This document shows positions 17,683-27,500 of a DNA stretch of 63,196 nucleotides, piece after piece (the first letter of the stretch is position 1; every line of letters begins with the position of its first letter). The DNA comes from Bacteroidota bacterium (GTDB lineage: Bacteria > Bacteroidota > Ignavibacteria > Ignavibacteriales > Ignavibacteriaceae). The stretch covers positions 1-63,196 of the forward strand of contig JADFPP010000008.1 in the NCBI GenBank assembly GCA_022562275.1, given 5' to 3'. Both the position numbers and the translations under genes were made by a program. A model generated the notes under the pieces. That model was not told where the DNA came from. It was given only the letters and a program-made list of their open reading frames with translations, and ran no database searches.

Positions 17683-18204
17683 CTATTTAATTAAATCGGA
17701 TTCTTCACTCGATAAAAATTTATCGAATGAATCCTCAGTGTAATCTAAGTTGTTCGATTCAACATTTGTATCATTAGTTACCCGAATGGTACTTTCAATT
17801 TCAGACTCATTTTTTTCTTCTACTATTTTTTTATCGATTTCATTTTCATCTTTCATCGCTCTCTTGTTGAGGAACTGAATCCTTCTGGCTTTTATTTCAA
17901 CAATACTTCTGTTGTATCCCTCATCTGTTTTCCAGTTTCGGCTCTGGAGTTCTCCATCAACCAGAACTGCCGATCCTTTTTTTAGTCTTTCCTTACAACT
18001 CTCAGCAAGTTTATTCCATGCCACAATTCCAATATAACATACATCTTCCTGCCACTGATTTGAACTGTCTTTATATCTTCTGTTAGACGCCAGTGAAAAA
18101 TTAACCACCGGTGTTTGATTTGTGGTTTGTCTGAAGATGGGATCTTTTGTTAAATTTCCAGCAACTATTACATAATTAATTTCCGGCATTTTCAGTTCAG
18201 CCAT
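17683..18204 (-). CDS. ssb: single-stranded DNA-binding protein
   Basis: 173 residues. The OB-fold at about 8-110 is typical: YVIVAGNLTKDPIFRQT, VVNFSLASNRRYKD, WNKLAESCKERLKKGS, VDGELQSRNW. It binds ssDNA in replication, repair and recombination. The C-terminal tail is acidic (EDSFDKFLSSEESDLIK) but lacks the usual DDDIPF-type tip with terminal Phe that docks partner proteins. The position between rpsF and rpsR is the classic bacterial arrangement, so this is the main housekeeping SSB. Confidence 0.95.
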   Translation of the reverse strand: MAELKMPEINYVIVAGNLTKDPIFRQTTNQTPVVNFSLASNRRYKDSSNQWQEDVCYIGIVAWNKLAESCKERLKKGSAVLVDGELQSRNWKTDEGYNRSIVEIKARRIQFLNKRAMKDENEIDKKIVEEKNESEIESTIRVTNDTNVESNNLDYTEDSFDKFLSSEESDLIK

Positions 18205-18232
18205 AGTTTATACCTCCATGGTAAATCATAGT

Positions 18233-18658
18233 TTAAGAATTTTCCTCTGTTTCAATCGATTCATCAAATTTTTCTTCCGCCATTTGAAGATTACTAATAT
18301 CATCACTTACTGGTTTCTCTATCACTGAAGTTTCTGGTTTGTTTTTCTCAATCTGTTCTAATGCAGTTTCTGAAAGTTTTATAGTAAGATATCGCAGGAT
18401 ATTTTCATCCAGCTTGTAAAATCTCTCGAGTTTCGAATTTACACTGGGCAGGGCATTGAATCTAAAGATGACATAGTAACCAATCTTGCTCTTTTTAATC
18501 ACGTATGCCAATCTCTTTCTTCCCCAATCTTCAATATCTATTATTTTACCATCAGAGTTTAGAATAATCTCTTTGATATGGGAAACAATTGACTGAATTT
18601 GTTCATCTTTCAACGCAGCATTAATTAGAACAGCACTCTCGTATACTTTTTTACTCAT
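18233..18658 (-). CDS. rpsF: 30S ribosomal protein S6
   Basis: 141 residues. The ferredoxin-like core YESAVLINAALKDEQIQSI, GRKRLAYVIKKSKIGYYVIF and LERFYKLDENILRYLTIKL is canonical. An extra acidic tail of about 35 residues (KPETSVIEKPVSDD to the end) follows; acidic C-terminal extensions are frequent in S6. First gene of the S6-SSB-S18-L9 group, with a GGGAGG Shine-Dalgarno directly preceded by a hairpin. Confidence 0.96.
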   Translation of the reverse strand: MSKKVYESAVLINAALKDEQIQSIVSHIKEIILNSDGKIIDIEDWGRKRLAYVIKKSKIGYYVIFRFNALPSVNSKLERFYKLDENILRYLTIKLSETALEQIEKNKPETSVIEKPVSDDISNLQMAEEKFDESIETEENS

Positions 18659-18670
18659 AGAGTTTTTGCT

Positions 18671-18696
18671 ACCTCCCTATGGTCTAATGACCCATA
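18671..18696 (-). promoter_or_regulatory. hairpin next to the rpsF ribosome binding site
   Basis: On the minus strand TATGGGTC pairs with GACCATA (one bulged G) across ATTA and ends next to the AGGGAGG Shine-Dalgarno of rpsF. S6-S18 complexes are known to bind leader hairpins and repress rpsF operons in several phyla. The position fits, but the conserved bulge sequence of that motif is not clear, so this is only a candidate. Confidence 0.3.
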
Positions 18697-18752
18697 TCTT
18701 TAGAGATAAAATATGAGCAGGGTTGATAAAATATTAGATTGACGTTATAAAT

Positions 18753-20939
18753 TTATTTAATTAATGGTGCAATTACAAGTGAAACAACAGCCATTAATTT
18801 TATTAATATATTTAGTGAGGGACCTGATGTATCCTTAAATGGATCTCCCACAGTGTCACCAACTACAGCCGCCTTATGGGGGTCAGAACCCTTACCATAT
18901 TTTACTCCTTCAATCTCTACACCTTCTTCAATCATTTTTTTAGCATTGTCCCAGGCACCTCCGGCATTTGCCTGGAAAATTGCCATCAGTACACCTGAAA
19001 CAGTAACACCTGCGAGCAAACCGCCAAGCATTTCCGCACCTCCAAGTAAGCCAACCAGCACTGGGGATCCTACAGCTAATAATCCAGGTACAACCATTTT
19101 ACGAATTGCTGCCTGAGTTGAAATCTCAACACATTTGCTGTAATCTGCTGCTCCATCGGCTTTTTCAAAAGTAATTTGATCTTCTTCTGCCCATTCTGAT
19201 TTTTCTTTGCCCGAATATTTTTTCATGATTTTCAGTGCAGCGGTCAATTCCGGAATTGATTCAAATTGCCTCCTAACTTCCTGTATCATAGCCATTGCGG
19301 CTTTTCCAACAGCATTCATTGCTAAAGCTGAAAACAAATAGGGAAGCATCGCACCGACGAAAAGTCCTGCCATCACATTCGCTTTTGAAATATCAATCAC
19401 GTTAATATTAGCTGCAGTCATAAATGCACCAAAAAGTGCTAAAGCCGTTAATGCTGCAGATCCAATTGCAAATCCCTTTCCAATCGCTGCTGTAGTATTG
19501 CCTACTGCATCAAGTTTATCTGTTCTTTGTCTAACTTCTTTAGGTAATTCTGCCATTTCCGCAATTCCGCCTGCATTATCAGCAATCGGACCGTATGCAT
19601 CCACAGCTAACTGTATACCAGTATTGGATAGCATACCAACTGCGGCAATTGCAATACCGTATAATCCACCAAGTTGAAATGCTACTACTATGGTAGTGGC
19701 TAATATAAGTATTGGAATTGCAGTAGAAATCATTCCATTACCTATTCCGGCAATAATATTTGTTGCTGCTCCTGTAACAGATTGATTTACAATGTTGATA
19801 ACGGGTTTCTTATCAGTGCCTGTAAAATATTCTGTTACCAATCCGATAAGTACACCGGAAACCAGACCAATTACTGTTGCAAAAAATATGTTCAAAGAGG
19901 TAATAATATATGTTTCACCAAATAATTTATCATTAAAAACCCACTCATTCGGTAGTAGATAATCAATAATAAAATAGATCGCAATTATCATTAAGAACGA
20001 CGAACCAAATTCCCCCATGTTCAAAGCCTTTTGAGGATTTCCTCCCTCCTTGATTCTTACAAAGAAAGTTCCCAGTATAGACATTACGATTCCAACTCCG
20101 GCAATAACTAACGGAAGCATAACCGCACCTAAACCATTAAAATTATCTGCAAATTCGGCAATTCCAAAAAACGAAGCACCAAGAACCATCGTAGCAACGA
20201 TTGAACCAACATAAGACTCAAACAGATCTGCACCCATCCCGGCAACATCACCAACATTATCACCAACATTATCTGCTATTGTTGCTGGATTAAGCGGATG
20301 ATCTTCGGGAATACCAGCTTCGATTTTTCCAACCAAATCTGCACCTACATCAGCAGCTTTTGTGTATATGCCGCCACCAACACGAGCAAACAGGGCAATT
20401 GATGAAGCCCCAAATGAGAAGCCGGTAATAATTGTTATAACCCTATTTAAATCAGCAACCTGTTCTACCCCAAAAATATTAGTGTAAATAATAAATAAAA
20501 TACTCAAACCTAAAACACCTAATCCAACTACTCCCATTCCCATTACTGAACCACCTATAAAAGCAACCTTTAAAGCATTAGCCAATCCGGTACGGGCAGC
20601 ATTGGTAGTTCTAACATTTGCTTTAGTGGCTACTCTCATTCCGATAAAGCCGGCAAGCGCTGAACAAGATGCACCAACTAAAAATGAAACGGCAATAATG
20701 GGTGAAGAATCTTTATTATTTGCTGAAACTGCTAAAAGTATTGCAATAACTACAACAAATATGGATAAAATTTTGTATTCTGATCTGAGGAATGCCATTG
20801 CTCCATCATAAATATGACTGGCAATTTTTTGCATCTTTTCGGTGCCCGGATCCTGTTTCTGTACCCAAGCAGATTTCCACAACGTGTACAATAATCCTAT
20901 TACACCAAGAATAGGGACGGTATAAATTATTTCACTCAT
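18753..20939 (-). CDS. hppA: membrane-bound ion-pumping pyrophosphatase
   Basis: 728 residues with about 16 membrane segments. It hydrolyses pyrophosphate and pumps H+ and/or Na+ across the inner membrane. The PPi site is seen in [19 protein letters not shown] and [20 protein letters not shown] (about 198-245), with the second acidic site in [16 protein letters not shown] and the C-terminal [27 protein letters not shown] has Ala where K+-independent enzymes have Lys, so the K+-dependent subfamily is inferred; the pumped ion cannot be decided from what I read. It sits between pth and rpsF on the same strand (30- and 94-base gaps). Coupling it to translation genes makes sense, as translation and nucleotide synthesis release pyrophosphate. 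Confidence 0.95.
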   Translation of the reverse strand: MSEIIYTVPILGVIGLLYTLWKSAWVQKQDPGTEKMQKIASHIYDGAMAFLRSEYKILSIFVVVIAILLAVSANNKDSSPIIAVSFLVGASCSALAGFIGMRVATKANVRTTNAARTGLANALKVAFIGGSVMGMGVVGLGVLGLSILFIIYTNIFGVEQVADLNRVITIITGFSFGASSIALFARVGGGIYTKAADVGADLVGKIEAGIPEDHPLNPATIADNVGDNVGDVAGMGADLFESYVGSIVATMVLGASFFGIAEFADNFNGLGAVMLPLVIAGVGIVMSILGTFFVRIKEGGNPQKALNMGEFGSSFLMIIAIYFIIDYLLPNEWVFNDKLFGETYIITSLNIFFATVIGLVSGVLIGLVTEYFTGTDKKPVINIVNQSVTGAATNIIAGIGNGMISTAIPILILATTIVVAFQLGGLYGIAIAAVGMLSNTGIQLAVDAYGPIADNAGGIAEMAELPKEVRQRTDKLDAVGNTTAAIGKGFAIGSAALTALALFGAFMTAANINVIDISKANVMAGLFVGAMLPYLFSALAMNAVGKAAMAMIQEVRRQFESIPELTAALKIMKKYSGKEKSEWAEEDQITFEKADGAADYSKCVEISTQAAIRKMVVPGLLAVGSPVLVGLLGGAEMLGGLLAGVTVSGVLMAIFQANAGGAWDNAKKMIEEGVEIEGVKYGKGSDPHKAAVVGDTVGDPFKDTSGPSLNILIKLMAVVSLVIAPLIK

Positions 20940-20969
20940 TTGAACTCCTAAATACTTTTTAAAATTATC

Positions 20970-21563
20970 TTAATTAATTTTTGTGGATGAATGATTGTTA
21001 AAAAGTTTACTGTTTGCAATCATCATTGCTTCAAATCCTCCTTCGATAAATTCATTAATTAGAAAATTCGACTTTTTATTTATTTCAGATAAAAGGTTAT
21101 CCTCGTCATCACTAAAATCAGTTAGCACATAAGATGAAAGTTGTCCATCAGTAAAATCATTTCCCACTCCAATTCGCAATCTGGGAAACTTATCAGAATT
21201 AAAATGATAAATAATAGAAGCAAGACCATTGTGACCGCCATCTCCCCCACTAAGCCTCAGTCTTAATTTGCCTGTTTGTAAATTAACATCATCGCAAACA
21301 ACCAGAAAATCATTCAACTGAATACTATATTTTTCGATAAACTGATGCGCGGCGATACCTGAATTATTTACAAAAGTTGTTGGTTTGATAAGACAATAAG
21401 AACCTTGTTTTCCCTTTCCACAAGCGATATAATATTCTCCACTGCCTGGTTTATATTCTACTGATTTTTTTTCGGCAAAAGAATTTAATATTAAAAAACC
21501 AGCGTTGTGCCTGTTACGCTGGTAACGTATACCTGGATTTCCTATACCCAATATTCCGCGCAC
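20970..21563 (-). CDS. pth: peptidyl-tRNA hydrolase
   Basis: 197 residues. Releases tRNA from stalled peptidyl-tRNA. GIGNPGIRYQRNRHNAGF holds the catalytic His near residue 20; CDDVNLQTGKLRLRLSGGDGGHNGL holds the conserved Asp and the GGHNG loop (motif split at about 91 and 107); FPRLRIGVG follows. The start is GTG at 21563. It follows rplY by 12 bases, the common prs-rplY-pth order. Confidence 0.95.
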   Translation of the reverse strand: MRGILGIGNPGIRYQRNRHNAGFLILNSFAEKKSVEYKPGSGEYYIACGKGKQGSYCLIKPTTFVNNSGIAAHQFIEKYSIQLNDFLVVCDDVNLQTGKLRLRLSGGDGGHNGLASIIYHFNSDKFPRLRIGVGNDFTDGQLSSYVLTDFSDDEDNLLSEINKKSNFLINEFIEGGFEAMMIANSKLFNNHSSTKIN

Positions 21564-21575
21564 TTGGTTTAAGAA

Positions 21576-22235
21576 TTAGTCTTTTATCTCATCTTCAGTT
21601 TCTTTACCCTTACCAATAACCTCGGGCTCAGCACTTTCTTCCTCTTCGGTAATCTCTTCACCTTCTTCAACTGCAACTTCCGCTTCAACTTTTGGATGAT
21701 TAACAGAAACTACAATTGATTCCGGGACACTAAGAATAGTAATATTATCATAAGATAAATCACTAACGTGAATAGAATCACCAAGTGCCAAGTCTGAAAT
21801 TACTATATCTAAATACTGAGGGATATTTTTTGGAAGACATTCAACATCAATTTTATAAAGGCTTTGCTGCAATATTCCACCATCTTTAATACCAATTGCA
21901 TTACCTATTAATTGTAATGGAATTTCCAATTGGATTTTTTCACCTTTTGTAATTCCCATCAGATCAAAATGCACTACTTTATCACTCACGGGATCAAACT
22001 GAACGTTTTTAATAACACACTCATATTTATCGTGATCCTTTAATTTAAGTGAAATTAAGTTTGTCTTTGAAGTGAACACTAAAGGGTGAATTGACTGGCG
22101 GGACACATCAATAGATATTGGTTTAACATGTTTATAATAAAAAGTACCGAGCACTCTACCTTGATTTCTTAAACTATTTCTAGTTTGTTTATTCGTGTTT
22201 TTTCTTTCGTTTGCTTCTAAAATTATATTTTCCAT
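21576..22235 (-). CDS. rplY: 50S ribosomal protein L25 (Ctc form)
   Basis: 219 residues: the 5S rRNA-binding L25 domain at the N-terminus (RNSLRNQGRVLGTFYYKHVK, FDPVSDKVVHFDLMGI) and the TL5/Ctc beta domain (EIPLQLIGNAIGIKDGGIL, LPKNIPQYLDIVISDLALGD), then an acidic Glu-rich tail (VAVEEGEEITEEEES). It is the long general-stress type, not the short enteric L25. It lies 18 bases after prs. Confidence 0.94.
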   Translation of the reverse strand: MENIILEANERKNTNKQTRNSLRNQGRVLGTFYYKHVKPISIDVSRQSIHPLVFTSKTNLISLKLKDHDKYECVIKNVQFDPVSDKVVHFDLMGITKGEKIQLEIPLQLIGNAIGIKDGGILQQSLYKIDVECLPKNIPQYLDIVISDLALGDSIHVSDLSYDNITILSVPESIVVSVNHPKVEAEVAVEEGEEITEEEESAEPEVIGKGKETEDEIKD

Positions 22236-22253
22236 TTTTTCTCCGGGTATATA

Positions 22254-23201
22254 TTATCCTTTATCAATATTAAAAAGTGAACTAATCGACTCATTATTAA
22301 ATGTTCTGCGTATTGCTTCGGCAAACAGACCGGCAGCAGAAACAATTGTTATTTTTTTAGACCGGGTCTTATTGTTAAAATCAATTGTATCGGTTACAAA
22401 TAATTTATTCAGTTCCGAATTTTCAATTCTTTCAATTGCTTCACCCGACAGTAACGCATGAGTTACTGCGCCAAATATTTTTTTTGCACCTTTTTCCTTC
22501 AAAGCATTTACAGCTCCAGTAAATGTTCCTGCTGTGTCAATTAAATCATCAACTATCAAAACATTTTTATTTTCAACATCCCCAATAATATTTACAACTT
22601 CCGTTATGTTTTGCTTCGGGCGTCGTTTATCAATCACAACCAAACTACAGTTAAGAAGTTTGGCATAGGCTCTAGCCAATTTAATGCCGCCCACATCTGG
22701 CGATACAATAACAAGATCCTCTTTAAAGCGATTAAATTTACCACGAAAAACCGAAGAGCCATATAAATGATCAAAAGGAATATCAAAAAACCCTTGAATT
22801 TGTGCTGCATGCAAATCCATTGTCATCACTCTGTCGGCACCTGAAACTGTAATTAAGTTAGCAAGTAATTTTGCAGTAATTGCAACCCTTGGTTGATCTT
22901 TTCTATCCTGCCGTGCATAACCAAAATATGGAATCACCGCCGTTATTCTTTTAGCAGATGCTCTTTTTGCAGCATCTATCATTATCAGCAATTCCATAAT
23001 ATTATCTGCCGGTGGGTTTATGGATTGAATAATGAAAACTTCTAAACCACGAATGTTTTCAAGATATTTAACCCAAATTTCACCATCGCTAAACCTATTT
23101 AATTCGATAGCCCCTAAATTTTTACCAACACTTCTCGCTATCCTTTTCGAAAGAGGCACGTTCGCACTTCCTGAGAAAATCATGTAATCGTTGGCGGGCA
23201 T
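22254..23201 (-). CDS. prs: ribose-phosphate pyrophosphokinase (PRPP synthetase)
   Basis: 315 residues. Makes PRPP from ribose 5-phosphate and ATP for nucleotide, His and Trp synthesis. Landmarks: FSDGEIWVKYLENIRG near 38, PYFGYARQDRK near 95 (ATP site), TMDLHAAQIQGFFDIP near 124 (catalytic His), the flexible loop VVIDKRRPK near 190, and the PRPP loop VLIVDDLIDTAGT near 215. Full length. It heads the prs-rplY-pth run and has its own promoter at 23246-23274. Confidence 0.96.
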   Translation of the reverse strand: MPANDYMIFSGSANVPLSKRIARSVGKNLGAIELNRFSDGEIWVKYLENIRGLEVFIIQSINPPADNIMELLIMIDAAKRASAKRITAVIPYFGYARQDRKDQPRVAITAKLLANLITVSGADRVMTMDLHAAQIQGFFDIPFDHLYGSSVFRGKFNRFKEDLVIVSPDVGGIKLARAYAKLLNCSLVVIDKRRPKQNITEVVNIIGDVENKNVLIVDDLIDTAGTFTGAVNALKEKGAKKIFGAVTHALLSGEAIERIENSELNKLFVTDTIDFNNKTRSKKITIVSAAGLFAEAIRRTFNNESISSLFNIDKG

Positions 23202-23245
23202 TCTGCTAACTAATTGTACTATTTATATTTAAAAAATAGAAAATA

Positions 23246-23274
23246 AATATAATAAAAAGGTTAAGTTTTTTCAA
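23246..23274 (-). promoter_or_regulatory. sigma-70-like promoter of the prs operon
   Basis: On the minus strand TTGAAA (23274-23269), a 17-base spacer, and TATATT (23251-23246) lie about 45 bases before the prs start codon. Both boxes and the spacing match the classical -35/-10 pattern. The downstream genes to rplI have only short gaps, so it could drive about 6 kb. Confidence 0.65.
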
Positions 23275-23297
23275 CAATCGATATTAAGTTAAAGGTT

Positions 23298-23963
23298 TTA
23301 GCTCTTTTTTTTTCTGAAAAGGAAGAATATTACCAGCGTTAATACTGCTCCTGTCAGCATATATATCCAGTCAGGTGTTTTTTTAAGTTTATGCGGTCTG
23401 AACAAAACTGAAATCGTTTTACCACCACCAATATCCGATAAAGTGTAATTCCAAATAAGTGTCCTATTATTCACGCTGTGTGCATTATGAGAGATTATCG
23501 AACCGGAAAATGTATATTTATAAATTACGTTATATTCACTTGCATCTATTCCAAAACCAGTTGTTATCGGCAGAATGAACTGACTGAACATTATCTCACC
23601 AGACTGTTCCTTTTTAAATGAAAATCTGGAATCGGCGAAAGCTTTCGTTAGATTCAAAGAGTCAATATGAATAAATGAAAAATCGACTATCGCATGAGTA
23701 GTGCTATCCGTAGAATCAGTATAGACGGTTATATTATTTATTTTACTATACGCTGAGATAAATTCATTTCTAATTGAATCCGGATTAAATATTCCAATTT
23801 TATTAGCAACATTTCTACTATCTTTGTCAGGCAGTTTCATCCAATAATCAATATGCATTTCACCCGAACCGTCAGGATAAAGGATTACTTCCTGAATGTA
23901 GTTGAGACATCCTGAAAAGAAAAGTAAGACTGCACAAAAAATTAGTACAACTAACAGTTTCAT
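23298..23963 (-). CDS. predicted lipoprotein with a C-terminal membrane anchor
   Basis: 221 residues. The N-terminus is a lipoprotein signal with lipobox LFFSGC (Cys19). The body is a beta-rich extracytoplasmic domain with an opening EVILYPDGSGEMHIDYWMKL, reminiscent of LppM/DUF3153-like domains. Near the end WIYMLTGAVLTLVIFFLF is a transmembrane helix followed by a basic tail RKKKS. A lipid anchor plus a C-terminal helix puts it on the outer face of the inner membrane. It has its own promoter region and is unrelated to prs downstream. Function unknown. Confidence 0.65.
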   Translation of the reverse strand: MKLLVVLIFCAVLLFFSGCLNYIQEVILYPDGSGEMHIDYWMKLPDKDSRNVANKIGIFNPDSIRNEFISAYSKINNITVYTDSTDSTTHAIVDFSFIHIDSLNLTKAFADSRFSFKKEQSGEIMFSQFILPITTGFGIDASEYNVIYKYTFSGSIISHNAHSVNNRTLIWNYTLSDIGGGKTISVLFRPHKLKKTPDWIYMLTGAVLTLVIFFLFRKKKS

Positions 23964-23976
23964 ATGTTTATATTAG

Positions 23977-24045
23977 TCCGCCTCTGGCGGAATTTCTGGT
24001 ATTGGTCCCGACGTGTCGGGAAACTCGTCCCGATGAATCGGGACT
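23977..24045. repeat. three tandem hairpins
   Basis: Three palindromes in a row: TCCGCCTCTGGCGGA (23977-23991), TCCCGACGTGTCGGGA (24007-24022) and GTCCCGATGAATCGGGAC (24028-24044). They lie just 5' of the lipoprotein gene and upstream of the divergent zinc-ribbon gene. The last shares its core with repeats at 2495 and 16472. Non-coding. Confidence 0.6.
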
Positions 24046-24168
24046 CGTTTCATCCTATAAATAAAAAATCCATATCAAATAGCTATTTGAATCCAATTAT
24101 CGGGGAACACATCAAATTTATAGAAATATTAGTATTTTTTATGTTCAATTATAAAGATAAGGAAAGTT

Positions 24169-24456
24169 ATGCCCACATATGATTATAAATGTTTAAGCTG
24201 TGAACACCATTTTGAAGTGTTTCAATCTATGACAGCAGAGTTAGTATCTAATTGCCCGAAGTGCAACGGAAAAGTTAAAAGACTTATAGGAACCGGTGCA
24301 GGACCGATTTTTAAAGGAAGCGGATTTTATCAAACCGATTACAAAAACTCATCTACCGGTACTCCCAATAATAACAGGAATAAAACTAAGGAAACTAAGG
24401 AAGTAAAGGATTCATCTAAAAAGAGTGAAGATAAAACAAAAAAACCCTCGAAGTAA
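24169..24456 (+). CDS. FmdB-family zinc-ribbon protein
   Basis: 95 residues. The start MPTYDYKCLSCEHHFEVFQS and the second half-ribbon CPKCNGKVKRLIG are the FmdB/CxxC_CXXC_SSSS signature, followed by the usual GSGFYQTDY and a Lys/Ser-rich tail of low complexity. Named after a putative regulator of formamidase, but the role of most members is unknown. A single gene with a plausible GGAAAG Shine-Dalgarno. Confidence 0.9.
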   Translation: MPTYDYKCLSCEHHFEVFQSMTAELVSNCPKCNGKVKRLIGTGAGPIFKGSGFYQTDYKNSSTGTPNNNRNKTKETKEVKDSSKKSEDKTKKPSK

Positions 24457-24486
24457 AACTCTGATTTTATAAGGATTAATATAAAA

Positions 24487-24523
24487 ATTCCCTGATACAT
24501 TTTATTTATTTCAGGCAATTTTT
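24487..24523. terminator. probable terminator shared by two convergent genes
   Basis: CCTGA and TCAGG pair across an AT-rich loop, with AAAAATT on the left and TTTTTT on the right, between the ends of the FmdB-like gene (+) and the 1067-residue barrel gene (-). The stem is short and the loop long, so confidence is moderate. Confidence 0.5.
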
Positions 24524-24544
24524 TATTCTATGATCATTTCATAA

Positions 24545-27500
24545 CTAAAAATCTGCTCCCAGAGAGAAATAAAACTTTGGTTTAGAGAATCCATCAATGT
24601 TATAAGCCCAGGCAACATCAAACCTTAATAAAAAATAAAGAAAGAAAACCCTTGCACCAACACCTGTGCCCATCAATAGATCATCCGTAACCAGGTTACC
24701 CAGATTATTTCTTTTAAATAAACTCAACTCCTTGTTCCTATTCCATGCAGTACCAACATCAAAAAATACAGCTCCCTGAATGTTACGAAGTAATAGTGGA
24801 AGACCACCTGTAATAAGATACCGGATTAACGGAAATCTTAATTCAATATTCATTAAAGCATATTTTGTCCCAATTTGTTCAGCATAATCAAAACCTCTAA
24901 GTGGCAAAGCCGCAGTTAGAAATGCGAAGTCTGAAGCAGATCTAATGGGTACTTCGGTTGTTGCAAAGGTACGGTTTATCCAGTTATTTACTCCCCCTAT
25001 AAAAAACCGTTGTGGATTATTTCCTTCGGAAAATCCACCGGAAAATCTAACAGCTAACGAGTGATCAAAAAAGAATCTGAAATATGTTCTGTAATCAAAT
25101 AAAAACGAAACGAAACTCTTTTCCGGATCAGCAAAGCCAGCATTGCCAAATGCCTCAAGTCTATACCGGGTACCTTCAATAGGAGCGGTATAACCCCAAA
25201 GGATATTATCATGGACAAAACTAATAGAAGGAATTACAAATCCTACATTTTCCGGCTCTTCACGAATGTCATCTAAATTCTCACTTTTAATATTTATCCA
25301 ACTAATACCAAAATCAATCCTGTTAAATCTATTCAACGGATAACTTGCCGTACCTATTAAACCAAAATTCCTGAACCGGAACAAATCTATTGAAGCCCCT
25401 CCGAAAGGGTTAACTCTCAAGAGCCTAACAAATCTGGCAGTATGAAATCCTTGAATCCCCCAATTAATTCTTTTTGCAAGATAGTAATACGCTAATCCGT
25501 AATCGCTGTTTTTAAGATCAATTTGTAAACCTGTAACACCTATTAATCGATGATTACCTAATACATCGCTAAAGCTAATAATAGTTGAGCCAATAAAGCC
25601 ATAAAGTGTGCTGTAGCCGGCATTAGCAAAAATAATATCGGGCCCAAATGTAACCTTGTATTTATTAACTTTGTAATTACTATTCTCATCCAAGTTATCG
25701 GAAGGATTAAAAGCCAAATTAACACTATCCTTGCTTGAGCCGGCAGGCTCATTTTCTCCACCAAAAATATAATTGCCATAATCTATTTGAAGTGAATCTT
25801 CACTTGTATATGTAGTATCTATAAAATTACCCGTAAAGAAAGGCGAGTCGTTGGTGACGTTTAATTGGTTTTCATCTTTCTTCTTCTCAATTGATTCATC
25901 CGAGATTATCTCTGTGGGCGCAGTAAGATTAAGTAATCCCTTTTTATATTTAGTAAGTGGTAAAGTGTCAATATCCACTTCGGGTTCAAATGGGTTATTT
26001 ATAAGAAATATATTATAAGATCCTTTATATAGAGAAGTAAACACTAATTTTTTGCCATCTTGTGTAACAGAGAGTTGATATATACCACTTTGTGAATTTG
26101 TAACTGGTACAGACTTAATATCTACAATGCTACTTATGTTTTCATCTTCTGAAGTAAACAAAATCCGCTTTTTATAAATGTTATTGATTCCACTCATATC
26201 TGAAATAAATAATATTTCCGAATCATCCTCATTAATAATGGGCGAGAATTCATTACTGCCAGGGTAATTAGTTATTTTTTTAATGTTGCCGTTAACAACA
26301 TCAACGGAAAATAAATCTTTCTGTTTATAATTATGATTATAAATTTTAAAATTCTTTGGAATAGATTGCTCGGTTAAATATCCGCCACGATCCGATGCAA
26401 AATATATTCTACTGCCACTATGATTCCATTCGGGGTCGCTGTCGCTGAATATATCATTCGTTAAATTCTTAAGTTCTTTAGATTGAAAATCATAAATATA
26501 AATATCCGATTGACGAGCTGTTTGACCTACAAAAGCAAGATAGTTACCATCCCACGACCAGCTTAAACCATTAATGGAATTTAATTTAAGCGAAATTGAA
26601 TTGTACTCTCCCTCTTCTACATCAATAAGATAAATTAAATCATATCCATAGCTGAGAGCTGAAATAGCAATTTTTTTACCATCGGGTGACCAGGTTACAC
26701 CGGGAGTGATAATGTTTAGTTCTTCAAACTCAGGTGAAATATTACCTTCAGCTAACTCTTTTATTATTTCACCAGTATTAGCATCCATCAGGTATAGGTT
26801 AAAAAAGAAATCGCGGTTGGTGATGAATGCAACTTTATCACCTTTGGGTGAGATTGCCGGACCTGTGTTATATGAACCATCGTCCTCTTCCGGATCTGTT
26901 AATCTTTTAGCATATTCATCAGGATCAAACATTACTTCAATATCTGGCCAATAAGTTCTTTTAATATCTTTCTTCCATCTCTCATTTAATTCTTTTATAG
27001 ATAAACCAATTGTTTGCTTGAAAGCTTCATTAATATTTCCGGTACCTTTTAGATTATGGATCAATTCGCCAATTTTCTCTTTACCATATTTTTTTGCAAT
27101 GTAATAAAAAATTGCCTGCCCCCCGCGGTAAGCAAAAAATCCACTTAACTTTTGAATATCAGGAAGGTATTCACCTAAGGCTGCATCTCTTATAAACATA
27201 TCTTCTTCAATGTTCCAGCCAAGAGCCTGATACTCTGCCATTCCTTCGTTAAACCAAAGAGGTAACTGTAAAGTTATTTTATTCGAAATTATATTTTGAA
27301 GGGATCCGCCATAATATAAATCATTAATAACAGCGTGAGATAGTTCATGGTGAATTAAATGCCGGAGTGCTTTGTAGGAACCGGTAAATTGAACAACGAC
27401 TCTGTTTTTAAAGAGTTCTGTAAATCCCTGAATGCCTTCACTAAGGTAAGAATCTGTAACATTTGTTTCTTGAAAATCATTCTGAGAATTATAAACAATT

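Noticed and set aside
23964-24182. Plus-strand ORF of 72 codons
   Set aside because: It runs through three tandem hairpins and overlaps the FmdB-like start; its translation is just read-through of the palindromes.
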